Positions 9,329 through 21,590 of a stretch of DNA of 64,000 nt are shown here, piece after piece. The first letter of the stretch is position 1. Each line of letters starts with the position of its first letter. A program made the position numbers and the translations under genes. Origin of the DNA: Sphingobium ummariense RL-3 (GTDB taxonomy: Bacteria > Pseudomonadota > Alphaproteobacteria > Sphingomonadales > Sphingomonadaceae); NCBI RefSeq assembly GCF_000447205.1, contig NZ_AUWY01000118.1, positions 1 through 64,000 on the forward strand, read 5' to 3'. A model generated the notes under the pieces. The model was not told the origin of the DNA, did no database searches, and worked only from the letters and a program-made list of their open reading frames with translations.

Positions 9329-10342
9329 ATGCAGCGCAGGAACGAGCGTTTTGTAGAGCGGCTGCCGTTGGTGCTGCCCCACCCGCTATACGCTTATCTT
9401 CTGTCCGGCTTGTTATGCCTGGTCGGGCTCGGCATCCGTCTCGTCACCGCGGATATGGTGCCGTCGGGCTTTCCATTCCTGACCTTTTTCCCAGCCGTCA
9501 TCCTTTCTTCCTTCCTGTTCGGTGTGCGGCCGGGCATTTTCGCCGCGATCTTGGGCGGCCTCATGTCCTGGTATTTCTTCATCCCCGGCGGTCACAGCTT
9601 TTCCCTGAACCCTGCCGTGGCGATGGTCTTGCTCTTCTATTCGGGCGTGGTTGCCGTCGACATCACGCTCATCCACTTCATGCAGAACGCAAATTTCAAC
9701 CTGGCGGTGGAACGGGAGCGCAACCGTGTGCTCGCCGAAAATCGCGAGTTGCTGTTCCACGAGTTGCAGCATCGCATTTCCAACAACCTGCAGGTGGTGG
9801 CCGCCATGCTCTCGCTCCAGCGGCGCCAGGTCGACCATGACGCTGCCCGCAGGGCGCTGGATGATGCCTCGGCCCGTCTCGCCCTGGTGGGGAAGATCAG
9901 CCGCGAACTCTATGATCCTTCGGGGGGAGGGCGGGACATGCAGGCATTCCTGTCCACGCTCGTGGCCGACGTGATCGAGGCGAGCGGCCGGCGCGACATC
10001 GTCGTCGCGGTATCCGTGCCGGGGGAGGTACGGGTGGAAACCCATGTCGCCGTGCCATTGGCCCTGATCGTGGCGGAAGCCGTCGCCAATACGATCGAGC
10101 ATGGCCTGCCCGACCGTGCCGGCCAGATCCTCATTTCGATGGAAGAGGAGGGGGGGCGGCAGGTGCTTCGCGTGGTCGACGACGGCAGGGGCCTTCAACC
10201 CGGCTTCCGGATCGACGGCCAGTCCCTTGGCCTGCGCATCGCCAGCGCGCTGGCGACGCAGCTGGGCGGCAGCTTCGCGCTGGAAGCCGCACCGGGCGGC
10301 GGCGCCTGCGCCCGGCTGGACCTGCCGGCCCCGCCTCGTTGA
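9329..10342 (+). CDS. Membrane sensor histidine kinase, DUF4118 + HisKA_2/HWE-type
   Basis: Inner-membrane sensor kinase of 337 residues. Residues about 15-125 form three to four membrane helices resembling the DUF4118 sensor domain of KdpD-like proteins (PSGFPFLTFFPAVILSSFLFGVRPG). The dimerisation helix carries HELQHRISNNLQVVAAMLSL near residue 150, a HisKA_2-type phosphoacceptor box. The ATPase domain has an N-box (EAVANTIEHG), a G1 box (VDDGRGL) and a G2-like SLGLRIA, so it looks competent. AGGGGG lies 5 bases before the ATG at 9329, which sets the start. No response regulator gene is adjacent, so its partner lies elsewhere; kinases of this class often feed single-domain regulators or PhyR. 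Confidence 0.85.
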   Translation: MQRRNERFVERLPLVLPHPLYAYLLSGLLCLVGLGIRLVTADMVPSGFPFLTFFPAVILSSFLFGVRPGIFAAILGGLMSWYFFIPGGHSFSLNPAVAMVLLFYSGVVAVDITLIHFMQNANFNLAVERERNRVLAENRELLFHELQHRISNNLQVVAAMLSLQRRQVDHDAARRALDDASARLALVGKISRELYDPSGGGRDMQAFLSTLVADVIEASGRRDIVVAVSVPGEVRVETHVAVPLALIVAEAVANTIEHGLPDRAGQILISMEEEGGRQVLRVVDDGRGLQPGFRIDGQSLGLRIASALATQLGGSFALEAAPGGGACARLDLPAPPR

Positions 10343-10409
10343 CGCGCGGGGAGCGGTGGCCCCCATTCTGCCGCTTGGCGCGGGGCATCGGCTTCGCTAT
10401 GACCCGGCC

Positions 10410-11195
10410 ATGCTGACGAAAAACCTGACGCGCATCGGCGCGGCCACCGCACCGCTCCTGCTTGCTGGCCTGCTTGCCGGCTGCGCGACGTCGAAGAACA
10501 AGGCCGACACCCAATATGTCGCCCGCGATGTCTCCACCCTCTACAATGCGGGCAAATACCGGCTCGACCGCGGCCAGTACAAGCTTGCAGCCGCCCTGTT
10601 CGACGAGGTCGAGCGCCAGCACCCCTATTCGCCCTGGGCCCGCCGGGCGCAGCTCATGTCCGCGTTCAGCTACTATATGAACCGCGACTATCCCGAATCG
10701 ATCTCGGCCGCGCAGCGCTTCCTGTCGATCCATACCGGCAACAAGGACGCGCCCTACGCCTATTATCTGATCGCGCTCTGCTATTATGAGCAGATCGCCG
10801 ACGTCACCCGCGACCAGAAGATCACGCAGCAGGCGCTCGATGCGTTGGGCGAACTGATCCGCCGCTATCCCGACACCCGCTACGCCGCCGACGCGCGGCT
10901 GAAGGTCGACCTGGTCAACGATCACCTTGCCGGCAAGGAGATGGAGATCGGCCGCTTCTACCAGCGGCGCGGCCAGTGGCTCGCTGCCACGCTGCGCTTC
11001 CGCACGGTGATCGACAAGTACCAGACCACCACCCACACGCCCGAGGCGCTGGAGCGGCTGGTCGAATCCTATCTCTCGCTCGGCATTCCGGCCGAGGCGC
11101 AGAAGGCCGCCGCCGTCCTCGGCCGCAACTATCCCGGCTCGGAATGGTATGAGCGCAGCTACAAGCTGATGGAGCGGCATGGCGGGAAGGCATAA
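10410..11195 (+). CDS. bamD: Outer membrane protein assembly factor BamD (lipoprotein)
   Basis: Lipoprotein subunit of the BAM complex that folds beta-barrels into the outer membrane. The 261-residue product has a lipoprotein signal peptide with lipobox LLAGC (Cys near residue 25) and TPR-like repeats: YNAGKYRLDRGQYKLAAALF, HPYSPWARRAQLMSAFSYY, then the DAPYAYYLIALCYYEQI block typical of the YfiO/ComL family. The ATG at 10410 was chosen because it gives the signal peptide; the upstream open frame overlaps the kinase gene. In alphaproteobacteria bamD commonly precedes recN, as here. Confidence 0.95.
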   Translation: MLTKNLTRIGAATAPLLLAGLLAGCATSKNKADTQYVARDVSTLYNAGKYRLDRGQYKLAAALFDEVERQHPYSPWARRAQLMSAFSYYMNRDYPESISAAQRFLSIHTGNKDAPYAYYLIALCYYEQIADVTRDQKITQQALDALGELIRRYPDTRYAADARLKVDLVNDHLAGKEMEIGRFYQRRGQWLAATLRFRTVIDKYQTTTHTPEALERLVESYLSLGIPAEAQKAAAVLGRNYPGSEWYERSYKLMERHGGKA

Positions 11196-11217
11196 ATCCG
11201 GGAGGTAAATCCCATGT

Positions 11218-11244
11218 CCGTTCGCCCTGAGTTTGTCGAAGGGC
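11218..11244. repeat. Short dispersed repeat, copy 1 (upstream of recN)
   Basis: TTCGCCCTGAGTTTGTCGAA followed by GGGC (11221-11244), preceded by CCG. GCCCT and AGGGC can pair as a short stem. A second copy with one base changed lies at 12973-12996 after recN. Confidence 0.8.
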
Positions 11245-11296
11245 TCCACTTCTCTTTAAGAAGTCCCGGAACGGTTTTGAGATTGGACCGAGTGGA

Positions 11297-12961
11297 ATGC
11301 TGACCAGTCTCTCCATCCGCAATGTCGTGCTGATCGAGGCGCTGGACCTGGAATTCGGTGCGGGCCTTTCCGTGCTCACGGGTGAGACGGGGGCGGGCAA
11401 GTCGATCCTGCTCGACTCGCTCGGGCTGGCGCTCGGCGCCCGGGCGGACAGCGGGCTCGTGCGAGCCGGGGAGGCGCAGGCGAGCGTCGCGGCGACCTTC
11501 GATCCGCCCGCGCATGATCATCGCGCCTGGGCGCTGCTGGCGGAAAACGGCATCGAACCGGAGCCGGGCGAGTCGCTTCTCATCCGCCGCACGCTGAAGG
11601 CCGACGGCGGCAGCCGCGCCTTCGTCAACGACCAGGCCTGCTCCGCCGCCCTGCTGCGGGAGCTGGGTGGCGCACTGGTGGAGATTCACGGCCAGCATGA
11701 CGATCGCGGCCTGCTCAACCCGCGCGGCCACCGGGCGCTGCTCGACGCCTATGGCCGCAGCGACCTCGCCGCCGTGACGCAGGCGCATGCCGCCTGGCGC
11801 GACGCCGTAGATCGGCTGGCGCAGGCCCGCGCAACGCTGGATAACGCCACGCGCGATCGCGACTATCTGGCCCATGCGGTCGAGGAGCTGTCCCGCTTCG
11901 CCCCGGAGCCGGGGGAGGAGGCGACGCTAGCCGACGAACGCGCCGCGATGCAGAAGGGCGCGCGTCTGTCCGACGACCTGTCGGCGGTCGCGGAATGCCT
12001 CACCGGATCGGACGGCGGCCTCGCCCAGTTGCGGCAGGCGGCACGGCGGCTCGACCGGATCGCGGGCGAGCATCCTGCGCTGGCCGAGGTTCTGGCCTCG
12101 CTCGACCGCGCGGTGATCGAAGCGGGGGAGGCGGAGGACCGGCTGGCCGAGGCGGCTGAGGCGCTCAGCTTCGACCCGGCCCGCCTCGATACGATCGAAA
12201 CCCGCCTGTTCGACCTGCGCGGCCTCGCCCGCAAGCATCAGGTCCAGCCCGACGATCTTGCCGCGCTGGCGCAGGACATGGCGGCCCGGCTCGCCGCGAT
12301 CGAGGGCGGAGAGGAGCATGTCGCCGCACTGGAGGCGGAGGTGGTGAACAAGGCTGCTGTCTATCGTTCCGCCGCGCAGGCGCTGTCGGCCGAACGACAG
12401 ATGGCTGCTGGCCGGCTCGACGCGGCGGTCGCGGCCGAACTGGCGCCGCTCAAGCTCGATGCCGCGCGCTTCCGCACCGTCGTCGCGCCGCTCGACGAGG
12501 GGCAATGGGGCCCGCAGGGCATGGACCGGGTGGAGTTCGAGATTTCCACCAACCCCGGCGCGCCCTTCGCGCCGCTGGTCAAGATCGCCTCGGGCGGCGA
12601 GCTGTCGCGCTTCATCCTGGCGCTGAAGGTCGCGCTGGCGGAGCAGGGCGGGGCGGACACGCTGATCTTCGACGAGATCGACCGGGGCGTGGGCGGCGCG
12701 GTCGCCTCCGCCATCGGCGAACGGCTGGCGCGGCTTGCCCGGACTAACCAGATCCTCGTCGTCACCCACAGCCCCCAGGTCGCCGCGCGCGGCGCCGGCC
12801 ATATGCTCATCGCGAAATCCAGTGACGGTACCGTGACCCGCACCGGCGTCCACGCGCTGGACGAGGCCGAACGGCGCGAGGAGATCGCGAGAATGCTCTC
12901 CGGCGCGGAAATCACGGCGGAAGCACGTGCGCAGGCCGAGCGGTTGCTGGAACGGGTGTGA
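11297..12961 (+). CDS. recN: DNA repair protein RecN
   Basis: SMC-like ATPase that acts early in double-strand break repair. The 554-residue product has the Walker A GETGAGKSILLDSL near residue 30, a long coiled-coil middle (Ala/Glu/Arg-rich, about residues 160-370), the ABC signature KIASGGELSRFILALKVAL near residue 430, Walker B TLIFDEIDRGVGG near residue 455 and the switch His in VVTHSPQVAA near residue 490. Length and domain order are normal. It follows bamD by 101 bases; two direct copies of a dispersed palindromic repeat flank the gene. Confidence 0.97.
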   Translation: MLTSLSIRNVVLIEALDLEFGAGLSVLTGETGAGKSILLDSLGLALGARADSGLVRAGEAQASVAATFDPPAHDHRAWALLAENGIEPEPGESLLIRRTLKADGGSRAFVNDQACSAALLRELGGALVEIHGQHDDRGLLNPRGHRALLDAYGRSDLAAVTQAHAAWRDAVDRLAQARATLDNATRDRDYLAHAVEELSRFAPEPGEEATLADERAAMQKGARLSDDLSAVAECLTGSDGGLAQLRQAARRLDRIAGEHPALAEVLASLDRAVIEAGEAEDRLAEAAEALSFDPARLDTIETRLFDLRGLARKHQVQPDDLAALAQDMAARLAAIEGGEEHVAALEAEVVNKAAVYRSAAQALSAERQMAAGRLDAAVAAELAPLKLDAARFRTVVAPLDEGQWGPQGMDRVEFEISTNPGAPFAPLVKIASGGELSRFILALKVALAEQGGADTLIFDEIDRGVGGAVASAIGERLARLARTNQILVVTHSPQVAARGAGHMLIAKSSDGTVTRTGVHALDEAERREEIARMLSGAEITAEARAQAERLLERV

Positions 12962-12969
12962 CCCTCTTC

Positions 12970-12996
12970 CCGTTCGCCCTGAGCTTGTCGAAGGGC
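12970..12996. repeat. Short dispersed repeat, copy 2 (downstream of recN)
   Basis: TTCGCCCTGAGCTTGTCGAA followed by GGGC (12973-12996), in the same orientation as copy 1 and preceded by CCG. The sequence after each copy is also similar: both have a short TTCTTxAAGAA-like run. Confidence 0.8.
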
Positions 12997-13052
12997 CTTT
13001 CTTTCTTCAAGAAAAATGCAGGACTTCAAGCGCAGCCCGAACGGAGTAGAGG

Positions 13053-13423
13053 ATGCAAAGTCGCCGCGAACTGATAGCGATTGGCTCCGGGATGCTCGCC
13101 GCCAGCGTGCTCCCCGCCGCAGCGCAGGAAACCAAGCCCCGCTACGGCCTGATCGGCCAGATGCTCGCCCAGCCTGGCAAGCGCGAAGACCTGGTCGCCA
13201 TTCTCACGGAATCGACGCAGGCCATGCCCGGCTGCCTGTCCTATGTCGTGGCGCTCGACACCGCGAACCCGGACGCGATCTGGATCACCGAAGTCTGGGA
13301 CAGCCGCGAAAGCCATGCCGCCTCGCTCAAGCTCCCCACCGTCCGTGCCGCCATCGCGAAAGCCCGCCCGATCATCGCGGGCTTCCCGCAGCATTTCGAA
13401 ACGGTGCCGGTTGCGGGGGTGTG

Positions 13424-13424
<1 letters not shown>
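13053..13424 (+). CDS. Secreted antibiotic biosynthesis monooxygenase-domain protein (YgiN-like)
   Basis: Small protein of 123 residues with an N-terminal export signal (MQSRRELIAIGSGMLAASVLPAAAQ; the paired arginines look Tat-like). After it comes one ABM (ferredoxin-like dimeric) domain: GLIGQMLAQPGKREDLVAIL near residue 32, then MPGCLSYVVALD and the diagnostic TEVWDSRESHAASL near residue 80, ending RPIIAGF. Relatives include putative quinol monooxygenases of the YgiN type. GGAGTAGAGG lies just before the ATG. Its stop overlaps the ATG of the following small membrane protein (TGATG), suggesting translational coupling. The activity is unproven. Confidence 0.8.
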
Positions 13425-15839
<2,415 letters not shown>

Positions 15840-15848
15840 TTTCGGAGC

Positions 15849-17150
15849 CTAGGTCAAACCGCTCAGCACCAGCCCCGCCGCCGCGCTCAACCCCAGCACC
15901 GTCATCACCCCGCGCTTCGCCACGAACACGAGCAGCGCCGCCCCGGCCGCGATCAGCGCGATCCGCCAGTCGATGCTCGCCCAGTCCGGCACCTGCAACC
16001 GCGCCGGCCCGGCGGCGACCGCTTCCACCCGCGCGAACAGCACATGCAGCGCGAACCACAGCGTCAGGTTGGCGATCACGCCCACGATCGCCGCCGTCAG
16101 CGCCGCCAGCGCGCCCTGCAGCCTGGGCGCCCGCTCCAGCCGCTCCATCCATGGCGCGACGCTGAAGATCCACAGGAAGCAGGGCGCGAAGGTCACCCAG
16201 GTCGTCAGCATCGCCCCCAATATCCCCGCGACCAGCGGCGAAAAGGGCGCGGGCGCGCGGAACGCGCCCAGGAAGCCGACGAACTGCGTCACCATGATCA
16301 GCGGCCCCGGCGTCGTCTCCGCCAGGCCCAGCCCGTCTGTCATCTCCCGCGGGGAAAGCCAGTGCATCGATTGCACCGCCTCCTGCGCCATCCAGGCGAG
16401 CACCGCATAGGCCCCGCCGAAGGTGACGACCGCCAGTTGCGAGAAGAAGGCGCCGATCTTCCACAGCACATGGTCCGGCCCCAGCGTCAGCAGGATGACC
16501 GCCATCGGCGCGGCCCAGATCGCAAGCCACAGCGCGACCGATCGCAGCGTGCGCCCCCAGGGCAGCGGCCCGGCCGGTGCCTCGCCATGCCCGCCATGCG
16601 CCTTCAGCCAGGCCGGCCGCCATCGCGCCGCAAGAAAGCCGATCGCCGCCGCTCCCAGCACGACCGCGGGGAAGGGCAGGTTCAGGAGGAACAGGGCGAG
16701 GAAAGCCGCCACCGCCAGCCCCATCTTGAACCGCGTGTCGAGCGCCCGCCGCCCGATCCGGATCAGCGCCTGGACGACGATCGCCAGCACCGCCGCCTTG
16801 ATCCCCAGGAACAGGGCGGCGACCGGCCCCAGCCGGGCGGCATAGGCATAGAGGATCGACAGCCCCAGCATCACCGCCGCGCCGGGCAGCACGAACAGCA
16901 GGCCTGCAGCCAGCCCGCCCTTCGTCCCATGCAGCCGCCACCCTATCCAGGTCGCAAGCTGCTGTGCCTCCGGGCCCGGCAGCAGGTGGCAGACGTTCAG
17001 CGCGCGCAGGAACGGGCCTTCGGCGATCCAGCCCCGCTCGTCCACCAGTTCGCGGTGCATCAGCGCGATCTGGCCGGCGGGACCGCCAAAGCTGATGAGG
17101 CCGATGCGCCCGAAGACGCGGATGAGGTCGGAAAAGCCGGGTTGCTGCAC
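15849..17150 (-). CDS. chrA: Chromate efflux transporter ChrA
   Basis: Inner-membrane CHR-family transporter of about 433 residues, the long-chain two-domain form. The N-terminal half opens with FGRIGLISFGGPAGQIALMHREL and contains the NVCHLLPGPEAQQLATWIG segment; the C-terminal half repeats it with FFSQLAVVTFGGAYAVLAWM and GLGLAETTPGPLIMVTQFVGF. Many hydrophobic helices are visible. A GTG at 17174 also opens the frame, but the GTG at 17150 has GAGGGG at good spacing, so I place the start there. It is convergent with ligA (nine bases between stops). The family exports chromate or imports sulfate-like anions; the substrate here is inferred from family only. Confidence 0.9.
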   Translation of the reverse strand: MQQPGFSDLIRVFGRIGLISFGGPAGQIALMHRELVDERGWIAEGPFLRALNVCHLLPGPEAQQLATWIGWRLHGTKGGLAAGLLFVLPGAAVMLGLSILYAYAARLGPVAALFLGIKAAVLAIVVQALIRIGRRALDTRFKMGLAVAAFLALFLLNLPFPAVVLGAAAIGFLAARWRPAWLKAHGGHGEAPAGPLPWGRTLRSVALWLAIWAAPMAVILLTLGPDHVLWKIGAFFSQLAVVTFGGAYAVLAWMAQEAVQSMHWLSPREMTDGLGLAETTPGPLIMVTQFVGFLGAFRAPAPFSPLVAGILGAMLTTWVTFAPCFLWIFSVAPWMERLERAPRLQGALAALTAAIVGVIANLTLWFALHVLFARVEAVAAGPARLQVPDWASIDWRIALIAAGAALLVFVAKRGVMTVLGLSAAAGLVLSGLT

Positions 17151-17320
17151 GGTCGTCCCCTCGGAGGGGCGCACGCACCCTTCCGCTTCGAAAGCCGCAA
17201 CGCTTGGGCGGGGAACGCCTGATCGGGAGGTTGCCTTGCCCCGATGCGCACAGAATGGCGCAATCGGGGCAGGGGATCAAGAACCTCCTCCGCGCGACCG
17301 GACGGAGGGCAAAGGAGCGA

Positions 17321-18193
17321 TCAGGCCGCGCCCTGCAGCTTGTCCTGCGTCTTCGTCTCGAAATCGCTGGCGTCGTGCCGCTCGTGCAGCTGTTCCTCCA
17401 GCGGCCCATTCGCCTTGTTGACGATGCGGCCGCGCTTCACCGCGGGGCGCGCGTCGATCTGCTCCGCCCACCGCATCAGATGCTTGTACTTCGGCGCGTC
17501 GAGAAAGACGTTCGCGCCCTCATAGCTGCGGCCCAGCGCGATCCCGCCATACCAGGGCCAGATCGCGATGTCGGCGATCGTATAGTCGTCGCCCGCCATG
17601 TAGTCATGCTCTGCCAGATGCCGGTCGAGCACGTCCATCTGCCGCTTCACCTCCATGGCATAGCGGTTGATAGGATATTCCCACTTCTCCGGCGCATAGG
17701 CGAAGAAATGGCCGAAGCCTCCGCCCAGGATCGGCGCGGCACCCATCTGCCAGAACAGCCAGCTCAGCGTCTCCGTGCGCGCGGGTCCGTCGGCCGGCAG
17801 GAACTTGCCGAATTTCTCGGCCAGATAGACCAGGATAGACCCCGATTCGAACACGCGGCGGGGCGGCGACACGCTATGGTCGACCAGCGCGGGGATCTTG
17901 CTGTTGGGGTTGATGTCGACGAAGCCGCTCGAAAACTGGTCGCCATCGCCGATCTTGATCAGCCAGGCGTCATATTCCGCCTCGGCGACGCCCGCGGCCA
18001 GCAGTTCCTCCAGCATGATGCCGACCTTCTGCCCGTTGGGCGTGGCGAGCGAATAAAGCTGGAGCGGGTGCGTGCCGACCGGCAGGTCCTTGTCGTGCGT
18101 CGGCCCGGCGATCGGCCGGTTGATATTGGCGAACGCGCCGCCGCTCGCCTTGTCCCAGGTCCAGACGCGGGGCGGTGTGTAGCTGTCGGTCAT
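17321..18193 (-). CDS. yghU: Glutathione-dependent disulfide-bond oxidoreductase (YghU-type GST)
   Basis: Cytosolic thioredoxin-fold glutathione S-transferase of the Nu/YghU class, 290 residues. The N-terminal extension WTWDKASGGAFANINRPIAG is characteristic of YghU. The thioredoxin domain follows (HPLQLYSLATPNGQKVGIML near residue 42), with NPNSKIPALVDH and ESGSILVYLAEKFGKFLP for glutathione binding, then an all-helical C-terminal domain with DYTIADIAIWPWYG. The ATG at 18193 begins the family N-terminus; the frame continues upstream across the universal stress gene and is spurious there. Its place beside a universal stress protein and groESL suggests redox or stress physiology, as inference. 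Confidence 0.92.
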   Translation of the reverse strand: MTDSYTPPRVWTWDKASGGAFANINRPIAGPTHDKDLPVGTHPLQLYSLATPNGQKVGIMLEELLAAGVAEAEYDAWLIKIGDGDQFSSGFVDINPNSKIPALVDHSVSPPRRVFESGSILVYLAEKFGKFLPADGPARTETLSWLFWQMGAAPILGGGFGHFFAYAPEKWEYPINRYAMEVKRQMDVLDRHLAEHDYMAGDDYTIADIAIWPWYGGIALGRSYEGANVFLDAPKYKHLMRWAEQIDARPAVKRGRIVNKANGPLEEQLHERHDASDFETKTQDKLQGAA

Positions 18194-18279
18194 GCGGGTC
18201 ACTCCGGTGCTGACGAATGTCGCACCGGCAGGTAGGGTGCGGCTGCTGGCGCCGCAACCGCCTGCTCGACGGTCGGGGA

Positions 18280-18714
18280 TTATTTCGGCTCGGCCCTGAC
18301 CACCAGGACGCTGACGGGCGAATGGCGGATGATGGCGGCGGCGTTCGATCCCAGCAGATAGGATCCGATCGACGGCTGGTGCGAGCCGATCACGATCAGG
18401 TCGGCGCCGGTCCGGGCTGCTTCGTCGATCACCTCGTCCCTGACCCGGCCCCTGCGGGTGTTGATCCTGAAACGGCTCTCGTCCAGCCCGGCTTCGGCAC
18501 ACCATCCCCGCATGGCCTTGATCGCCTCCCGTTCCTCCCGCGTGTCGAAATCGTCGGCCAGCAGGTCGGAATAGCGGGCGGGCAGGAAATAGCGCACGTG
18601 AAGAAGGTGCAGCATGCCGGCGTCGTCCACGATCGCCGCGGCGCGCGTGACGGCGGCGCGGGCATGGATCGGATCGTTGACATCGACCGCCACGACGATG
18701 GTGGAATAACGCAT
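18280..18714 (-). CDS. Universal stress protein UspA family
   Basis: Single-domain cytoplasmic USP of 144 residues. It starts MRYSTIVVAVDVND, has a variable middle and ends with the nucleotide-binding signature GADLIVIGSHQPSIGSYLLG followed by SNAAAIIRHSPVSVLVVR, so it belongs to the ATP-binding UspA group. AGGAGAG precedes the ATG at 18714. It is transcribed away from groESL. In the upstream region, minus strand, a GGAAC occurs about 40 bases before the start but without a matching -10 for EcfG, so stress control is unproven. Confidence 0.93.
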   Translation of the reverse strand: MRYSTIVVAVDVNDPIHARAAVTRAAAIVDDAGMLHLLHVRYFLPARYSDLLADDFDTREEREAIKAMRGWCAEAGLDESRFRINTRRGRVRDEVIDEAARTGADLIVIGSHQPSIGSYLLGSNAAAIIRHSPVSVLVVRAEPK

Positions 18715-18899
18715 CCTTGCTCTCCTTTGCCTGGTTCAATGAGGGGGAATGTTCCGGGGCCCGGCGAGGACGCATGCGAAACGAAAAAAAGCGGTGGGGA
18801 AAGCGAAGGGAGACATGGCTTCGGGAAACAGAAAGACCCGGCTTTCCCATGGTCCGTCCCATGCCGCTCGACGGACGACGGATTTTCTGCATGGACCCC

Positions 18900-18929
18900 T
18901 TGACCAGACTTTAGTGCCGACCATATGAA
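18900..18929 (+). promoter_or_regulatory. Candidate sigma-70 promoter for groESL
   Basis: TTGACC at 18900-18905 and TATGAA at 18924-18929 are separated by 18 bases, close to the housekeeping consensus. The CIRCE operator starts seven bases downstream, placing the transcription start at or inside the operator. The rest of the 356-base gap between the usp gene and groES shows no other feature I can support. Confidence 0.65.
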
Positions 18930-18935
18930 GCCGCG

Positions 18936-18962
18936 CTAGCACTCCTCCTCTGGGAGTGCTAA
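18936..18962 (+). promoter_or_regulatory. CIRCE operator (HrcA binding site)
   Basis: CTAGCACTC (18936-18944), nine bases, GAGTGCTAA (18954-18962): the consensus TTAGCACTC-N9-GAGTGCTAA with one changed base. HrcA binds this inverted repeat and represses groESL until heat shock. The site is about 110 bases before groES. Confidence 0.95.
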
Positions 18963-19070
18963 CAACAGGAAGTTCATCGGGAGAAGGACAAGGCGCAGCG
19001 GATTCGCACGGGGGGTTCCCATCGATCGCGCGCCTGACCCGATCCCAAAATTGAGGGAAAGGCAATCAAC

Positions 19071-19358
19071 ATGGCATTTCGTCCGTTGCATGACCGCGTT
19101 CTCGTCCGCCGCGTCGAGGCGGAAGAGAAGACTGCTGGCGGCATCATCATCCCCGACACCGCCAAGGAAAAGCCGCAGGAAGGCGAGATCGTCGCCGTCG
19201 GCACCGGTTCCAAGGCCGAAGACGGCAAGGTGACCCCGCTGGACGTCAAGGCCGGCGACCGCGTCCTGTTCGGCAAGTGGTCGGGCACCGAGGTCAAGGT
19301 CGATGGCGAAGACCTGCTGATCATGAAGGAATCGGACATTCTGGGCGTCGTCGGCTGA
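19071..19358 (+). CDS. groES: Co-chaperonin GroES
   Basis: 10-kDa lid of the GroEL chaperonin chamber. The 95-residue product begins [20 protein letters not shown], has the mobile loop [20 protein letters not shown] near residue 22 and ends [14 protein letters not shown], all family hallmarks at normal length. It is transcribed with groEL 58 bases downstream, under the CIRCE element at 18936-18962. Confidence 0.98.
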   Translation: MAFRPLHDRVLVRRVEAEEKTAGGIIIPDTAKEKPQEGEIVAVGTGSKAEDGKVTPLDVKAGDRVLFGKWSGTEVKVDGEDLLIMKESDILGVVG

Positions 19359-19410
19359 ACGACTGATCCCGATTTCCCCCATTCTCCAGATTGTAAGAAA
19401 GTAGAGGTAG

Positions 19411-21060
<1,650 letters not shown>

Positions 21061-21085
21061 GTCCCGTCCTCAGGCGAACCGGAAG

Positions 21086-21115
21086 AGGCCGGCGGAGCGA
21101 TCCGCCGGCCTTTTT
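21086..21115 (+). terminator. Rho-independent terminator of groESL
   Basis: AGGCCGGCGGA (21086-21096) pairs perfectly with TCCGCCGGCCT (21101-21111) across a GCGA loop and is followed by TTTT. Confidence 0.95.
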
Positions 21116-21185
21116 CCTTTCGGGGGCGAAAGGGGGTAATGGCTGCCTGCGACATTGGCAGCCATGGCATCTTCCCCCCATAAGG

Positions 21186-21243
21186 TTCGGCAGAGGCACG
21201 CGACTCTGCCGAAGGGGACCGGCGGAGCCGGTGGAGGGGTGCC
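21186..21243. repeat. Hairpin pair resembling half of the truB-type REP
   Basis: TTCGGCAGAG (21186-21195) with CTCTGCCGAA (21204-21213) is a perfect 10-bp stem. Directly after, ACCGGC-GGA-GCCGGT (21218-21232) is a second stem, followed by GGAGGGGTG. The second hairpin plus GGAGGGGTG resembles the ACCGCCCGCGAAGCGGGTGG...GGAGGGGTG half-element inside truB. Confidence 0.65.
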
Positions 21244-21406
21244 CACGACCCCTGAAACTTCTGCAATCGCCTGCTCCTCGCCGCCCCGTTTGAACTTCCC
21301 AAGTAGGATTTCCTCTGATCTACCATGGCGGTGGAATCCGATCCCTCCCTTCGCTGGCCAACCCCTTTCCCGCGCCTGCTCGCCCGCGGCCCAGCTGGCG
21401 CCGCCC

Positions 21407-21505
21407 TGTCGCGTCGCTGTCGCGTCGGTGTGACCTTGTCGTTACCTGACTGGCGCGTAGGTGGCGCGTCAGTGTCGCGCCACTGTGGCGTTCCTGTCGC
21501 GTCGC
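21407..21505. repeat. Degenerate 11-bp tandem array (nine units)
   Basis: Units begin at exact 11-base steps (21407, 21418, 21429, 21440, 21451, 21462, 21473, 21484, 21495). The commonest form is TGTCGCGTCGC; variants include TGTCGCGTCGG, TGGCGCGTAGG, TGGCGCGTCAG, TGTCGCGCCAC and TGTGGCGTTCC. The third and fourth units are much diverged. Similar fragments recur at 21572-21592. The array sits in the non-coding stretch 21116-21590 between groEL and the GNAT gene; I see no credible gene in that stretch. Confidence 0.75.
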
Positions 21506-21590
21506 GGGGGCTTTTCCGCCACTTTTGGCCCGAAACGCCCTACGACGCTGTGAACTTCGCCCCAGCGCGCCGCTGTCGCGCCGCTGGCCC

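Noticed and set aside
11218-11240. GTTC-N7-GTTT upstream of recN, resembling an alphaproteobacterial LexA box
   Set aside because: It lies inside the dispersed repeat, whose second copy after recN reads GTTC-N7-GCTT, so the match is better explained by the repeat than by SOS control.
18715-18760. GGAAC on the minus strand upstream of the universal stress gene
   Set aside because: No CGTT or GTT at 16-17 bases, so only half of an EcfG site is present.
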